Positions 26,301 to 33,803 of a stretch of DNA of 64,000 nucleotides are shown here, piece by piece. This stretch comes from Roseomonas sp. GTDB lineage: Bacteria > Pseudomonadota > Alphaproteobacteria > Acetobacterales > Acetobacteraceae. The translations under genes and the position numbers were made by a program. Under the pieces are notes generated by a model. The model did no database searches. It saw only the letters and a list, made by a program, of their open reading frames with translations, and had not been told where the DNA came from. The stretch lies in NCBI GenBank assembly GCA_020249505.1, contig JADCFN010000016.1:91329-155328 (forward strand), in the 5' to 3' direction. The first letter of the stretch is position 1; each line of letters starts with the position of its first letter.

Positions 26301-28160
26301 ATGTGGACATGGCTTTCTGAGTCAGTTTGGGGTGTCGCTGGATTTCTCGGCATCGGCGCCGTGTTGGGTGGATATTTCCGCGGTTGGTTCGAGGGGTACC
26401 TGCCGGCTTACGGTCGAGTAGCACGGTTCATCCGTTATCATTGGACCAGAAATTCCTCTCATTTCCCGCCTCAAACGAAGGATGATCATTTTCTCATCAT
26501 TCTCTGCTGCATAGAGAATGATGACGTTAAGGAAACTGCGCAAAGAGCGGTGGCGCGGGCCTTGGATAAGGTACCGGGCATCGGGGTTATTCGCGACCAT
26601 CGGATGCTTCACCTCAACGGCACAAACCGCGCCAACGCACAATCGAAAAACTTGCGACACGCTGACGATGTTTTGACCGAATACAAGAACCCGATGGCCG
26701 CGATCATTTGGGGTGAAGTCGTCAAACGCGATGAAGCTGTCAGGCTTCATTTTCGGGGCGTGAATAGCCAGGAATTGCGTGACCTGACATTTGAAAAGGG
26801 CTTTGTCTCGTCTGGCGTTGATGATGCGCTGGGTACAGTTGTTGCAGCCGTTTCCATCGCCAACATTGATCCTATCGCGTCAGACAGGGGTAGTTTTGTA
26901 GCGAACAGGCTGGACCCGCTGGTTCTGCGGTTGCGCGATATTGCAAAACAGCATCAAGCCAGTTTTTCCAATAGGACCCGGTGGACCATCCTGAACGCTC
27001 TTGCCCGAGCATTGTCTGTGGTAGGGGATCAGGGTGGGGATAATCAATCACTCAAAGAAGCCTGTGCAACCTTTCGGGCTTCGCTAGATTTGAGCGCGCG
27101 CGAGGAAGCACCGCTCGATTGGGCCATGACACAAAACAACCTCGGCAATGCGCTATGGGCGCTCGGCGAGCGGGAGGCAGGCACGGCGCGGCTTGAGGAA
27201 GCCGTCACTGCCTATCGCGAGGCCCTCAAGGAACGCACCCGCGAACGCGTGCCGCTCGATTGGGCCGCCACACAAAACGCCCTCGGCAATGCGCTTGCAA
27301 CCCTCGGTCAGCGGGAGGCAGGCACGGCGCGGCTTGAGGAGGCCGTCACCGCCTTTCGCGAGGCCCTCAAAGAACGCACCCGCGATCGCGTGCCGCTCGC
27401 TTGGGCCGTGACCCAAAACAACCTCGGCAATGCTCAACGCCTGCTCGGCGAACGGCAGGCTGGCACGGCGCGGCTGGAGGAGGCCGTCACCGCCTTTCGC
27501 GAGGCCCTCAAGGAATACACCCGCGACCGCGTGCCGCTTTATTGGGCCATGACGCAAAACAACCTCGGCGCTGCGCTGCAAACGCTCGGCGCGCGGGAGG
27601 AGGGCACGGCGCGGCCTGAGGAAGCCGTCACCGCCTATCGCGAGGCCCTCAAGGAATACACCCGCGACCGCGTGCCGCTCGATTGGGCCATGACGCAAAA
27701 CAACCTCGGCAATGCGCTCAGCGACCTTGGCGAGCGCGAGGTGGGCACGGCGCGGCTGGAGGAAGCCATCACCGCCTATCGCGAGGCCCTCAAGGAATAC
27801 ACCCGCGACCGCGTGCCTCTTGATTGGGCCATGACGCAAAACAACCTCGGCAATGCGCTATCGGCGCTTGGTCGGCAGGAGGCTGGCACGGCGCGGCTGG
27901 AGGGTGCCGTCGCCGCCTATTGCGAGGCCCTGAAGGAACGCACCCGCGACCGCGTGCCGCTCGATTGGGCCATGACGCAAAACAACCTCGGCAATTGCCT
28001 CGCTGCCCTGGCCGAACGCAGCCCCACCCCCGGCCCCTTATTGGCGGACGCCATCACCCATATGCAAAACGCCGTGGATGGCTTTCGGCAGGTCGGGGAT
28101 GAATATCGGGGGCCCATCGCCGAAAAACGCCTCGCCGTACTAAAAGCGAAGCGCCAATAA
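26301..28160 (+). CDS. Membrane-anchored TPR-repeat protein
   Basis: Protein of 619 residues in three parts. Residues 5-25 form one hydrophobic segment (VWGVAGFLGIGAVLGGYF), likely a membrane anchor. Residues about 55-230 form a globular domain beginning DDHFLIILCCIENDD and containing VARALDKVPGIGVIRDHR, which looks somewhat like the TolB/FlgO-like nucleotide-free sensor domains seen before TPRs. The rest is a run of 47-residue TPR units (PLDWAMTQNNLGNAL...ARLEEAVTAYREALKE), each starting at 27111 and every 141 bases after it, six complete and a seventh partial. A scaffold or signalling role is likely; no catalytic site is seen. G+C is lower in the first 700 bases. Confidence 0.85.
   Translation: MWTWLSESVWGVAGFLGIGAVLGGYFRGWFEGYLPAYGRVARFIRYHWTRNSSHFPPQTKDDHFLIILCCIENDDVKETAQRAVARALDKVPGIGVIRDHRMLHLNGTNRANAQSKNLRHADDVLTEYKNPMAAIIWGEVVKRDEAVRLHFRGVNSQELRDLTFEKGFVSSGVDDALGTVVAAVSIANIDPIASDRGSFVANRLDPLVLRLRDIAKQHQASFSNRTRWTILNALARALSVVGDQGGDNQSLKEACATFRASLDLSAREEAPLDWAMTQNNLGNALWALGEREAGTARLEEAVTAYREALKERTRERVPLDWAATQNALGNALATLGQREAGTARLEEAVTAFREALKERTRDRVPLAWAVTQNNLGNAQRLLGERQAGTARLEEAVTAFREALKEYTRDRVPLYWAMTQNNLGAALQTLGAREEGTARPEEAVTAYREALKEYTRDRVPLDWAMTQNNLGNALSDLGEREVGTARLEEAITAYREALKEYTRDRVPLDWAMTQNNLGNALSALGRQEAGTARLEGAVAAYCEALKERTRDRVPLDWAMTQNNLGNCLAALAERSPTPGPLLADAITHMQNAVDGFRQVGDEYRGPIAEKRLAVLKAKRQ
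27111..28055 (+). repeat. Seven in-frame 141-bp tandem repeats in the TPR gene
   Basis: Units begin at 27111, 27252, 27393, 27534, 27675, 27816 and 27957; six are complete, the last is shortened. They are nearly identical at the DNA level, more so than TPR function requires, so recent expansion or gene conversion is likely. Copy number may vary between strains and confuse short-read assembly. Confidence 0.95.
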
Positions 28161-28165
28161 CCCCC

Positions 28166-28540
28166 TCACCCCCTCCTCACCCCCCAATAACAAACCCCAA
28201 ACGCCGCCAAGCCCCCCAGCACTGAAGCCGCCACGTAAACCACCGCCAACCACGGCGCCCTTTCCCACAGCACGCCGGTTTCCATTGAAAAGGCGGAGAA
28301 AGTCGTAAAACCACCAAGCAGGCCCGTCACCAGCAAGTGCCGCGCCTCACCGGAAATACCCAAAGCGCCAAATACGCCAATCAGTGCGCTGCCGATGATA
28401 TTCACCGCCAGCGTCCCCCAGGGAAAGCCCGCGCCAAACAGCATCACACCCGCATGGGAAACCAGGTAGCGCAGCACGGAACCCGCCGCACCACCCAAAG
28501 CCACCAGCAGCAAGGACAAGGGCGAAAATGCTGTGCCCAT
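28166..28540 (-). CDS. crcB: Fluoride efflux channel CrcB
   Basis: Small four-helix membrane protein (124 residues) of the Fluc/CrcB family, which forms a dual-topology dimeric fluoride channel protecting cells from fluoride. Diagnostic segments are GGAAGSVLRYL, FPWGTLAVNIIGSALIGVFG and TGLLGGFTTFSAFSMET, with the central phenylalanines and the Asn of the pore. Its ATG overlaps by one base the stop codon of the rarA remnant upstream, the neighbour order often found in this bacterial class. No fluoride riboswitch is visible, as would be expected if it was once expressed from the rarA promoter. Confidence 0.95.
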   Translation of the reverse strand: MGTAFSPLSLLLVALGGAAGSVLRYLVSHAGVMLFGAGFPWGTLAVNIIGSALIGVFGALGISGEARHLLVTGLLGGFTTFSAFSMETGVLWERAPWLAVVYVAASVLGGLAAFGVCYWGVRRG

Positions 28541-28797
28541 CAGCCTTTCCTTTTGCGGCGCAATTCCGCGAAGCGCGCCAGGCGCTCGGCAATGGCGGCC
28601 TCAGCCCCGCGATCGGTCGGGCGGTAGAAAACCCGCCGCCCCATTTCCTCGGGGAAGTAATCCTGGCCGGAAAAGCCGCCCTCCGCCTCATGGTCATAGG
28701 CATAGCCGGCGCCATAGCCGATTTCCTGCATCAGCTTCGTCGGTGCGTTCAATATGTGCTTGGGCGGCATCAGGCTGCCGGTTTCCCGCGCGGCCGG
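28540..28797 (-). pseudogene. rarA: 5'-truncated rarA (replication-associated recombination protein A), C-terminal remnant
   Basis: Only about the last 85 codons remain. MPPKHILNAPTKLMQEIGYG, YAYDHEAEGGFSGQDYFPEEM and FYRPTDRGAE are the conserved C-terminal end of RarA/MgsA, an AAA+ clamp-loader-like ATPase of some 430 residues acting at stalled forks. The AAA+ core is missing: the frame is interrupted by a TGA at 28798-28800, where an IS256-family transposase remnant begins on the other strand. Unless an intact copy exists elsewhere, the function is lost here. An ATG at 28770 could still give a 76-residue peptide, unlikely to be active. Confidence 0.85.
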
Positions 28798-28995
28798 TCA
28801 TTTACATCATGAAGGCAATCGCGGGATTGAATGTGAAGCCCCGCCAGCCGGTGCGCATCCGCGGCCATTTGCCGGATGACATGGCAGCCCTGAAGCTGCT
28901 GCGCCTTGGCTTCAATCAAGTCGCCGAAAAACGGAACCGACTGCCCCAAAACCACAAGCGGTGCTTCATGACAGCTTTTCAGCGGCCTGCTAGTA
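28797..28995 (+). mobile_element. IS256-family (mutator-type) transposase C-terminal fragment
   Basis: Open frame reading VIYIMKAIAGLN, RIRGHLPDDMAALKLL and CFMTAFQ, which aligns with the IS256-family C-terminus (VIYTTNAIEGLN, TRGHFPTDEAAIKLL, then a helix near the end). The DDE catalytic part is gone, as is any left end, and some conserved positions are changed, so the fragment is dead. It abuts the point where rarA is broken and ends about ten bases before the tRNA-Leu gene. Confidence 0.72.
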
Positions 28996-28996
28996 A
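28968..28996 (+). promoter_or_regulatory. Possible promoter of tRNA-Leu
   Basis: ATGACA (28968-28973), 17-base spacer, TAGTAA (28991-28996): five of six matches to the -35 consensus but a poor -10. The predicted start near 29003 is five bases before the tRNA. It lies within the transposase remnant. Confidence 0.3.
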
Positions 28997-29007
28997 ACAC
29001 TGGCCTG

Positions 29008-29090
29008 GCCCGCCTGGCGGAATGGTAGACGCAGCGGACTTAAAATCCGCAGCCCGCAAGGGTGTGGGGGTTCGAGTCCCCCGGTGGGCA
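29008..29090 (+). tRNA. tRNA-Leu (anticodon TAA)
   Basis: 83-base tRNA with acceptor stem GCCCGCC / GGTGGGC (one G-T pair), anticodon stem around loop CTTAAAA with TAA at 29041-29043, a long variable arm as expected of tRNA-Leu, and a T-arm with GTTCGAGTC. CCA is not encoded. It reads UUA and UUG codons. Confidence 0.96.
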
Positions 29091-29135
29091 GGCTTTGGGC
29101 TTGCAAATCCCGCCCCGAAGCATGACTTCCCGCTT

Positions 29136-29489
29136 ATGGCCTCTCCCCGCGTGACAATCTGGTTCGATGGCGCCTGCCCGCTTTGCCTGCGGGAAATCGC
29201 GCTGATGCGTCGGCTGGATAAGCAGGGCGCCATAGCCTTCATTGACGCGACATCAGATCATGCTTCCTGCCCAATTGATCCGGCCCTGCTGTTGCAGCGC
29301 TTCCATGCGCGGGAAGGTGATGGGCCGCTGCTGCATGGTGCTGCGGCTTTCGCGGCCATGTGGCGGGCGATACCACTGCTGTACCCTTTGGGCCTGGCCG
29401 CGCGTTTGCCGCCCTTGCTCTGGGTGATGGAAGGCGCTTACCGCGCCTTCCTGCGGTTGCGTCCCCGCCTACAGGCCTGGGCGCGTTGA
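29136..29489 (+). CDS. DCC-family (DUF393) thiol-disulfide oxidoreductase-like protein
   Basis: Protein of 117 residues with the family signature at the N-terminus: IWFDGACPLCLREIALM, containing the D-x-x-C-x-x-C motif for which the family is named. The C-terminal half is hydrophobic with Trp and Arg-rich helices (AAMWRAIPLLYPLGLA, AYRAFLRLRPRL). The fold is predicted to be thioredoxin-like; the partner is unknown. I chose the ATG at 29136; the longer frame upstream runs through the tRNA and is not coding. It starts 46 bases after the tRNA. Confidence 0.85.
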   Translation: MASPRVTIWFDGACPLCLREIALMRRLDKQGAIAFIDATSDHASCPIDPALLLQRFHAREGDGPLLHGAAAFAAMWRAIPLLYPLGLAARLPPLLWVMEGAYRAFLRLRPRLQAWAR

Positions 29490-29496
29490 TCTGTTT

Positions 29497-30480
29497 TCAG
29501 CTTTGCAACCGAATACCCGAATCCCTGATCACCTTCGCCCATCTTTCGATATTGCTCGCGATGGTGGCGCGCATCTGCTCCCCATTGCCGGCGATGATAT
29601 CAAGCCCAAGCCCGTTGAAGCGCTGGCGCATGGCTGGATCGGCCAGAATGGCCTGGGATGTAGCATGCACCCTGTCCAGGATTGGTTGTGGCGTGCCGGC
29701 GGGCGCCATGGTGCCGAACCATGAACTCGCTTCAAAATCCGGGAAGCCTTGCTCAACCATTGTCGGCATATCGGGCGCATTGGCGGAACGTTGCAGGGTG
29801 GTGATGCTAAGGCCGCGCAACTGCCCATCGCGCACCATGGGCAGCACGGCGCCAATATTCTGGATGCCGATTTGCACGCTGCCATTCAGCACATCCGCCA
29901 TATTCGCCCCGCGATAGGGGATGTGTTCCATCTTGATGCCGGCCTGATGGCAGAACAACTCACCCGCAATATGCTGCGGCGTGCCCACACCAGGCGTCCC
30001 ATAGGACACCTTGCCCGGATTGGCCCGGGCATAGGCGACAAGTTCCTGGATATTGCGCGGCGGAAAATCGCGGTTTGAGACAAATAGCGATGGCATGGCG
30101 AAGGCGATGCCAATCGGCGCCAGGTCCTTCATGGGATCAAAGGGCAGGCGTTGCAGGCTGGGCAGGATCGTCAGCGCCGCACTCGCGGCCCACATCAGCG
30201 TATAGCCATCTGGCGCCGCTTTCGCGACGCGATCAACGCCAATCGCGCCCGAATTGCCGGCGACGTTTTCCACCACGACGGGCTGGCCCCAGGCTTCGGA
30301 GAATCTCTGCGCGAAAATGCGCCCGGTCACATCGGTGGCGCTGCCGGCGGTGAAGCCAACAACCAGCCGAACCGGGCGGTCCGGCCAGGCCGTTTGTGCG
30401 AAGCTTCTGCTTGACGCGCTGGCCCCGGCAAGGGCGGCGCCGCCCAGCAATACCCGGCGCCGCGAAAGCGATGCTGTCAT
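29497..30480 (-). CDS. Bug-family tripartite tricarboxylate transporter receptor
   Basis: Periplasmic receptor of 327 residues. The export signal MTASLSRRRVLLGGAALAGASASSRSFA is twin-arginine-like; the mature part begins WPDRPVRLVVGFTAGSATDVTGR. GTPGVGTPQHIAGELF and HIPYRGANMADVLNG are the typical second and third ligand-contacting regions. It is unlinked to any TctA/TctB genes, and it converges with the DCC-family gene after seven bases. The 123 bases upstream hold nothing I can identify. Confidence 0.92.
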   Translation of the reverse strand: MTASLSRRRVLLGGAALAGASASSRSFAQTAWPDRPVRLVVGFTAGSATDVTGRIFAQRFSEAWGQPVVVENVAGNSGAIGVDRVAKAAPDGYTLMWAASAALTILPSLQRLPFDPMKDLAPIGIAFAMPSLFVSNRDFPPRNIQELVAYARANPGKVSYGTPGVGTPQHIAGELFCHQAGIKMEHIPYRGANMADVLNGSVQIGIQNIGAVLPMVRDGQLRGLSITTLQRSANAPDMPTMVEQGFPDFEASSWFGTMAPAGTPQPILDRVHATSQAILADPAMRQRFNGLGLDIIAGNGEQMRATIASNIERWAKVIRDSGIRLQS

Positions 30481-30603
30481 GAAACCTTCTCCCCGTGTTT
30501 ATTGGTCCCGCCGGCGATCAAAATCACCAACGGTTCGGGGGAAATGATACCGAAAGTACGCGCGCGCCGTCCATGCGAAACATCGCCGGACCAGCGCCCC
30601 GCT

Positions 30604-31215
30604 TCAGGCGGAAACCTGCCGCACCAAATCGCGCTTGCCGGCTGCCGCACCCGCCGCCCAGGCCGGCACGATTGGCCGGGGCTTCTCAAACCAAAAGCAG
30701 GTTTCTTCAACACCGCGTGCTGGGCACCAGATGCACCCTTCCCCCATGGCGTCAAAGCCCAATAGACGAATGACCGCGAGCGAGGCCGCGTTATCCGGCT
30801 GCACGGCCGCACGCAGGCAATCAATATCCATGTGCTTGAAGGCAAGCTCCACCGCGACCGGCCCCGCTTCGCGCATCAGCCCTTGGCCCTGGTATTGTTC
30901 CCCCAGCCAATAGGTGGTCAGCGCCACCCGGTCATCGCCAGGCGGGCACATCAGGCTGACCCAGCCGCAAATCGCGCCATCGGATTTCCGTTCCAGCACC
31001 AGCGGCAGCGACCGCCGTTGCACTGCCGCACCGCGGGCCGAGCTGATCTTTTCCTCCGCCATGGGGGGCGAGAAGGGCACGGGCCAGGAGGCCAATCGCT
31101 TGCTGATCGCTTCCGTCATCATCTCCGCAATTGCCGGGGCATCGCGACCTTCGACGCAGCGCAACCGAAGGCGAGGCGTTTCTGCTACGGGAGCAGATGG
31201 GAGAAAAACAACCAT
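30604..31215 (-). CDS. GNAT-family N-acetyltransferase (RimJ-like)
   Basis: Acetyl-CoA-dependent transferase of 203 residues. It has TPRLRLRCVEGRDAPAIAEMM at the start, WVSLMCPPGDDRVALTTYWLGEQYQGQGLMREA with the acetyl-CoA loop in Q-x-Q-G-x-x, and FKHMDIDCLRAAVQPDNAASLAVIRLLGF, which is the RimJ/RimL branch pattern. The last 30 residues are an extra Ala/Arg-rich tail. The acceptor could be a protein N-terminus, an amine metabolite or an antibiotic; nothing nearby decides it. Confidence 0.85.
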   Translation of the reverse strand: MVVFLPSAPVAETPRLRLRCVEGRDAPAIAEMMTEAISKRLASWPVPFSPPMAEEKISSARGAAVQRRSLPLVLERKSDGAICGWVSLMCPPGDDRVALTTYWLGEQYQGQGLMREAGPVAVELAFKHMDIDCLRAAVQPDNAASLAVIRLLGFDAMGEGCIWCPARGVEETCFWFEKPRPIVPAWAAGAAAGKRDLVRQVSA

Positions 31216-31239
31216 AGGATGTATATAGACCGTGGAAAT

Positions 31240-32580
31240 CTATTTGGCTAGAAAATTTTTTAACCTTTCCACAGCTTTTCCGCGAGGCTGATCGAATAGC
31301 CTCGACAGGGAGAATTTCCCATGATGTACCCGGCCGCGACGGTGGGAGAATTCCAAAAATCCCGCCAAACCATTACGTCGCCCAAAGCCGGATTCCCCAG
31401 ACCCGCCAAAGCCCAAGGCTTGAAAGCCAGCGAATTCAACTGTGCGGCCGGCGATGATGGCGCTGCCAAGACCCAGGGCTGCAACCTGATTTTCTTCCTT
31501 TGAAACAGCCCCAAACAAATAGATCGCGAGCGGCGCAGGACGCGCCACAACCCAAGCGAGTGCTTCTTCCAGTGAGGCTTCTTCGCGCATTAGTAGAAGC
31601 GGGCCAAAGATTTCTTCATGGCAGATCGCCGCTTCGGGCGGAGCCTCTGCCAGGCGGAGCGCCATGCGCCGCCCTGGGCCGTCCTCGGCCAAAGGAGTTA
31701 GGGAGGCGCCCGCCATCAAGCGCTCCAGCCGGGCAAGCTGGGCAGCATTGATCACGCCGGTTTCGGGCAGGCCGATGCCGGTGGCCTTGCAGGCATCAAT
31801 AAAAGCCTGCTTGCTATGCCCGACCAGCAGCACCGTATCGGGCGCCACACAGGTCTGCCCCGCATTGAAGGCCTTGCCCGCCAGAATATCGCGCGCGGTG
31901 CGCTTCAAATCCGCCCCCGGCAGCACCAGCACCGGGCATTTGCCGCCAAGTTCCAGCGTGAGGGGCGTAAGATTCGGCGCAGCAGCGGCCATGATCTTCC
32001 GCCCTGTCGCGGTACTGCCGGTAAAAACCAGATGATCCCAAGGCTGGGCCGCGAAATCCGCACCCACTTCAGCGCCACCTTGTACACAAAGCGCCATGTC
32101 ATCACCCAAGGCATCACGCAGAATATCGGCAATCAGCGCGGCGGTGCGCGGCAGCGCTTCCGATGGTTTCACACACACGCGATTGCCGGCGGCAATGGCA
32201 TCAATCGCGGGCAGCAGCGCCAATTGCACCGGGTAATTCCACGGCGCCATGATACCAATCACGCCTTTGGGGACGAATTCCTCCCGCGCGCGCGCCGGCC
32301 AGAAGGGATAGGGCACGCTCACGCGGCGGGCGCGCATCCAATGCCATAAATTGCGCCGCGCATAACGCGCCGCATCCGCAACCAGCAGCACATCTGCAAG
32401 CAAGGTTTCAATCGGCGCGCGGCCTTCATATTCGGCATCCAGCACCGCCATGATCTCATGCGAGCGCGCCATCACGGCGCGTGCGAGGCCCGCCAGCAAT
32501 GCACGGCGTTGCTTCAGGTTGGGCGCACCATCCCGCGTCTCAGCGGCGCGCAAGGCGGCAAGGGCTTCGGCAGGGGTCAT
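31240..32580 (-). CDS. Aldehyde dehydrogenase, probable carotenal dehydrogenase of C30 carotenoid operon
   Basis: NAD(P)-dependent aldehyde dehydrogenase, 446 residues, of the short coniferyl-aldehyde/AldH branch. The catalytic cysteine is in FNAGQTCVAPD, the general-base glutamate in LTLELGGKCPV, and the coenzyme loop in FTGSTATGRKIM; IMAPWNYPVQL is the usual start of the binding domain. It is the last gene of the seven-gene carotenoid operon and its start overlaps the hpnE stop by four bases. The pathway predicts a step from carotenal to carotenoic acid before glycosylation, which this enzyme fits. Substrate assignment is inferred from context. Confidence 0.87.
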   Translation of the reverse strand: MTPAEALAALRAAETRDGAPNLKQRRALLAGLARAVMARSHEIMAVLDAEYEGRAPIETLLADVLLVADAARYARRNLWHWMRARRVSVPYPFWPARAREEFVPKGVIGIMAPWNYPVQLALLPAIDAIAAGNRVCVKPSEALPRTAALIADILRDALGDDMALCVQGGAEVGADFAAQPWDHLVFTGSTATGRKIMAAAAPNLTPLTLELGGKCPVLVLPGADLKRTARDILAGKAFNAGQTCVAPDTVLLVGHSKQAFIDACKATGIGLPETGVINAAQLARLERLMAGASLTPLAEDGPGRRMALRLAEAPPEAAICHEEIFGPLLLMREEASLEEALAWVVARPAPLAIYLFGAVSKEENQVAALGLGSAIIAGRTVEFAGFQALGFGGSGESGFGRRNGLAGFLEFSHRRGRVHHGKFSLSRLFDQPRGKAVERLKNFLAK

Positions 32581-33803
32581 CGCGGCAAATCTTTTGCTGC
32601 AGCTTCACCAGAAAGCACCGCGGCTTCAATGGTGGCCGGCAGGCGCGGCCAGGTCCAATCCCCGGCCAGCACCAGGTTGCGATAAATCTGCCGCGGCGGT
32701 TGCGGCGGCATGCCCACCGCATGGCGCGGCGTGGCGCGGCGTTCCTTCACCGCGCGCATGGCGGGCGGCGCTTCTGGCCATTCCCCCGGCAAACCAAACG
32801 CCTTTGCCGCAGCGCAGATTTCTGCCCAGGCGCGTGGCGCCAAATCCGGCGCCTGTTCTTCAACTTCCGCATCCGCCGCGCTGACCGTCACGCTCACGCC
32901 GCTCGGGCGCACCAGCACCCATTGGGTCAGCCCTCCCAGCACACCGATGAAGCGCACCGGCCCCGCCGTTTGGTGCGCGAAATGCAGATTGAGAATGGGC
33001 GCATGGCGTTCCGGCACGCGCAGCTTAGGGATCAACCGCCCAACTTCCCAAGGCGGCAGCGCCAGCACAATCTGATCGCGCGGATCGAGCGATATGCTGT
33101 CATCCCCGAAATGCAGCGCAATGATGCGCCCTTCCGCTTCCGTCATGGCGCGCAGCCGCGCACCGAATCGCGTGGTGACGCCAGCCTTTTGCAGCTTGTG
33201 CAAGGCAGGCGAGATCAAATCCGGCCCGAGCCCTTCGCGCGCCACCAGCACCGCGCCCGCGCCGGGCCGCCCAAGCCGGCGCAGCACCACGCCAAGCCGC
33301 GCGGAAGATGCCTCATGCCCCGGTGTATTCAGCGCAGCGACCGTGAGCGGTTCGATCAGCGCGCGATACAGCGCGGGATGCGCCGCCATCACTTCCGCCA
33401 CGGGCCGATCACCAATGGGCAAGGCAAGGCGCAGCAGCGCTGCAAAGGCAGATGCACTCAAGCCCGGCGGACGCTTGGCGGGATCGCGCCAGGCGAGCGG
33501 GCTTGCCGCGATGCGCCGCGCGCTGCCATCAGCCAGGTCAAATACTGGGAGGCCTTCCGGTTCGGCCTCCACCCAGCCCTCGCGCGCGCCGATATCTGCC
33601 AGAAAGCGGAGCGCGGCCCGATTGGCGCCCATCAGCGCATGGGTGCCGTTATCCGTGCCATCTGGTAGCGCGCGGCAGCGCCCGCCGGCCACAGGCGTTG
33701 CTTCATGCAGCATCACGGCGCGGCCTTGCCCAGCCAGGCGAAGCGCCGCCACCAAGCCCGCGACACCTGCGCCAATGACATGGCATGTGGCCGTGCTGCT
33801 CAC
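32577..33803 (-). CDS. hpnE: Hydroxysqualene dehydroxylase HpnE
   Basis: FAD-dependent amine-oxidase-fold enzyme of 408 residues that reduces hydroxysqualene to squalene. The N-terminal GxGxxG region reads VIGAGVAGLVAALRLA, followed by GGRCRALPDGTDNGTHALMGAN; GREGLGPDLISP-type and LVLAGDWTWPRLPATIEAAVLSGEAAA near the end are characteristic of HpnE. Its start overlaps the stop of the HpnC-HpnD fusion by four bases and its stop overlaps the aldehyde dehydrogenase start, so all are translationally coupled. Its membership with the fusion completes the three-step bacterial squalene route. Confidence 0.93.
   Translation of the reverse strand: MSSTATCHVIGAGVAGLVAALRLAGQGRAVMLHEATPVAGGRCRALPDGTDNGTHALMGANRAALRFLADIGAREGWVEAEPEGLPVFDLADGSARRIAASPLAWRDPAKRPPGLSASAFAALLRLALPIGDRPVAEVMAAHPALYRALIEPLTVAALNTPGHEASSARLGVVLRRLGRPGAGAVLVAREGLGPDLISPALHKLQKAGVTTRFGARLRAMTEAEGRIIALHFGDDSISLDPRDQIVLALPPWEVGRLIPKLRVPERHAPILNLHFAHQTAGPVRFIGVLGGLTQWVLVRPSGVSVTVSAADAEVEEQAPDLAPRAWAEICAAAKAFGLPGEWPEAPPAMRAVKERRATPRHAVGMPPQPPRQIYRNLVLAGDWTWPRLPATIEAAVLSGEAAAKDLPR

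Noticed and set aside
27153..27839. 228-residue minus-strand ORF with repeats
   Set aside because: It is the mirror of the TPR repeats and inherits their periodicity.
28533..29489. Single 318-residue ORF running from crcB to the DCC-family protein
   Set aside because: It joins an antisense stretch, the transposase remnant, the tRNA-Leu gene (the GGMVDAADLKSAARKG translation is the tRNA itself) and then the real DUF393 frame. The true start is 29136.
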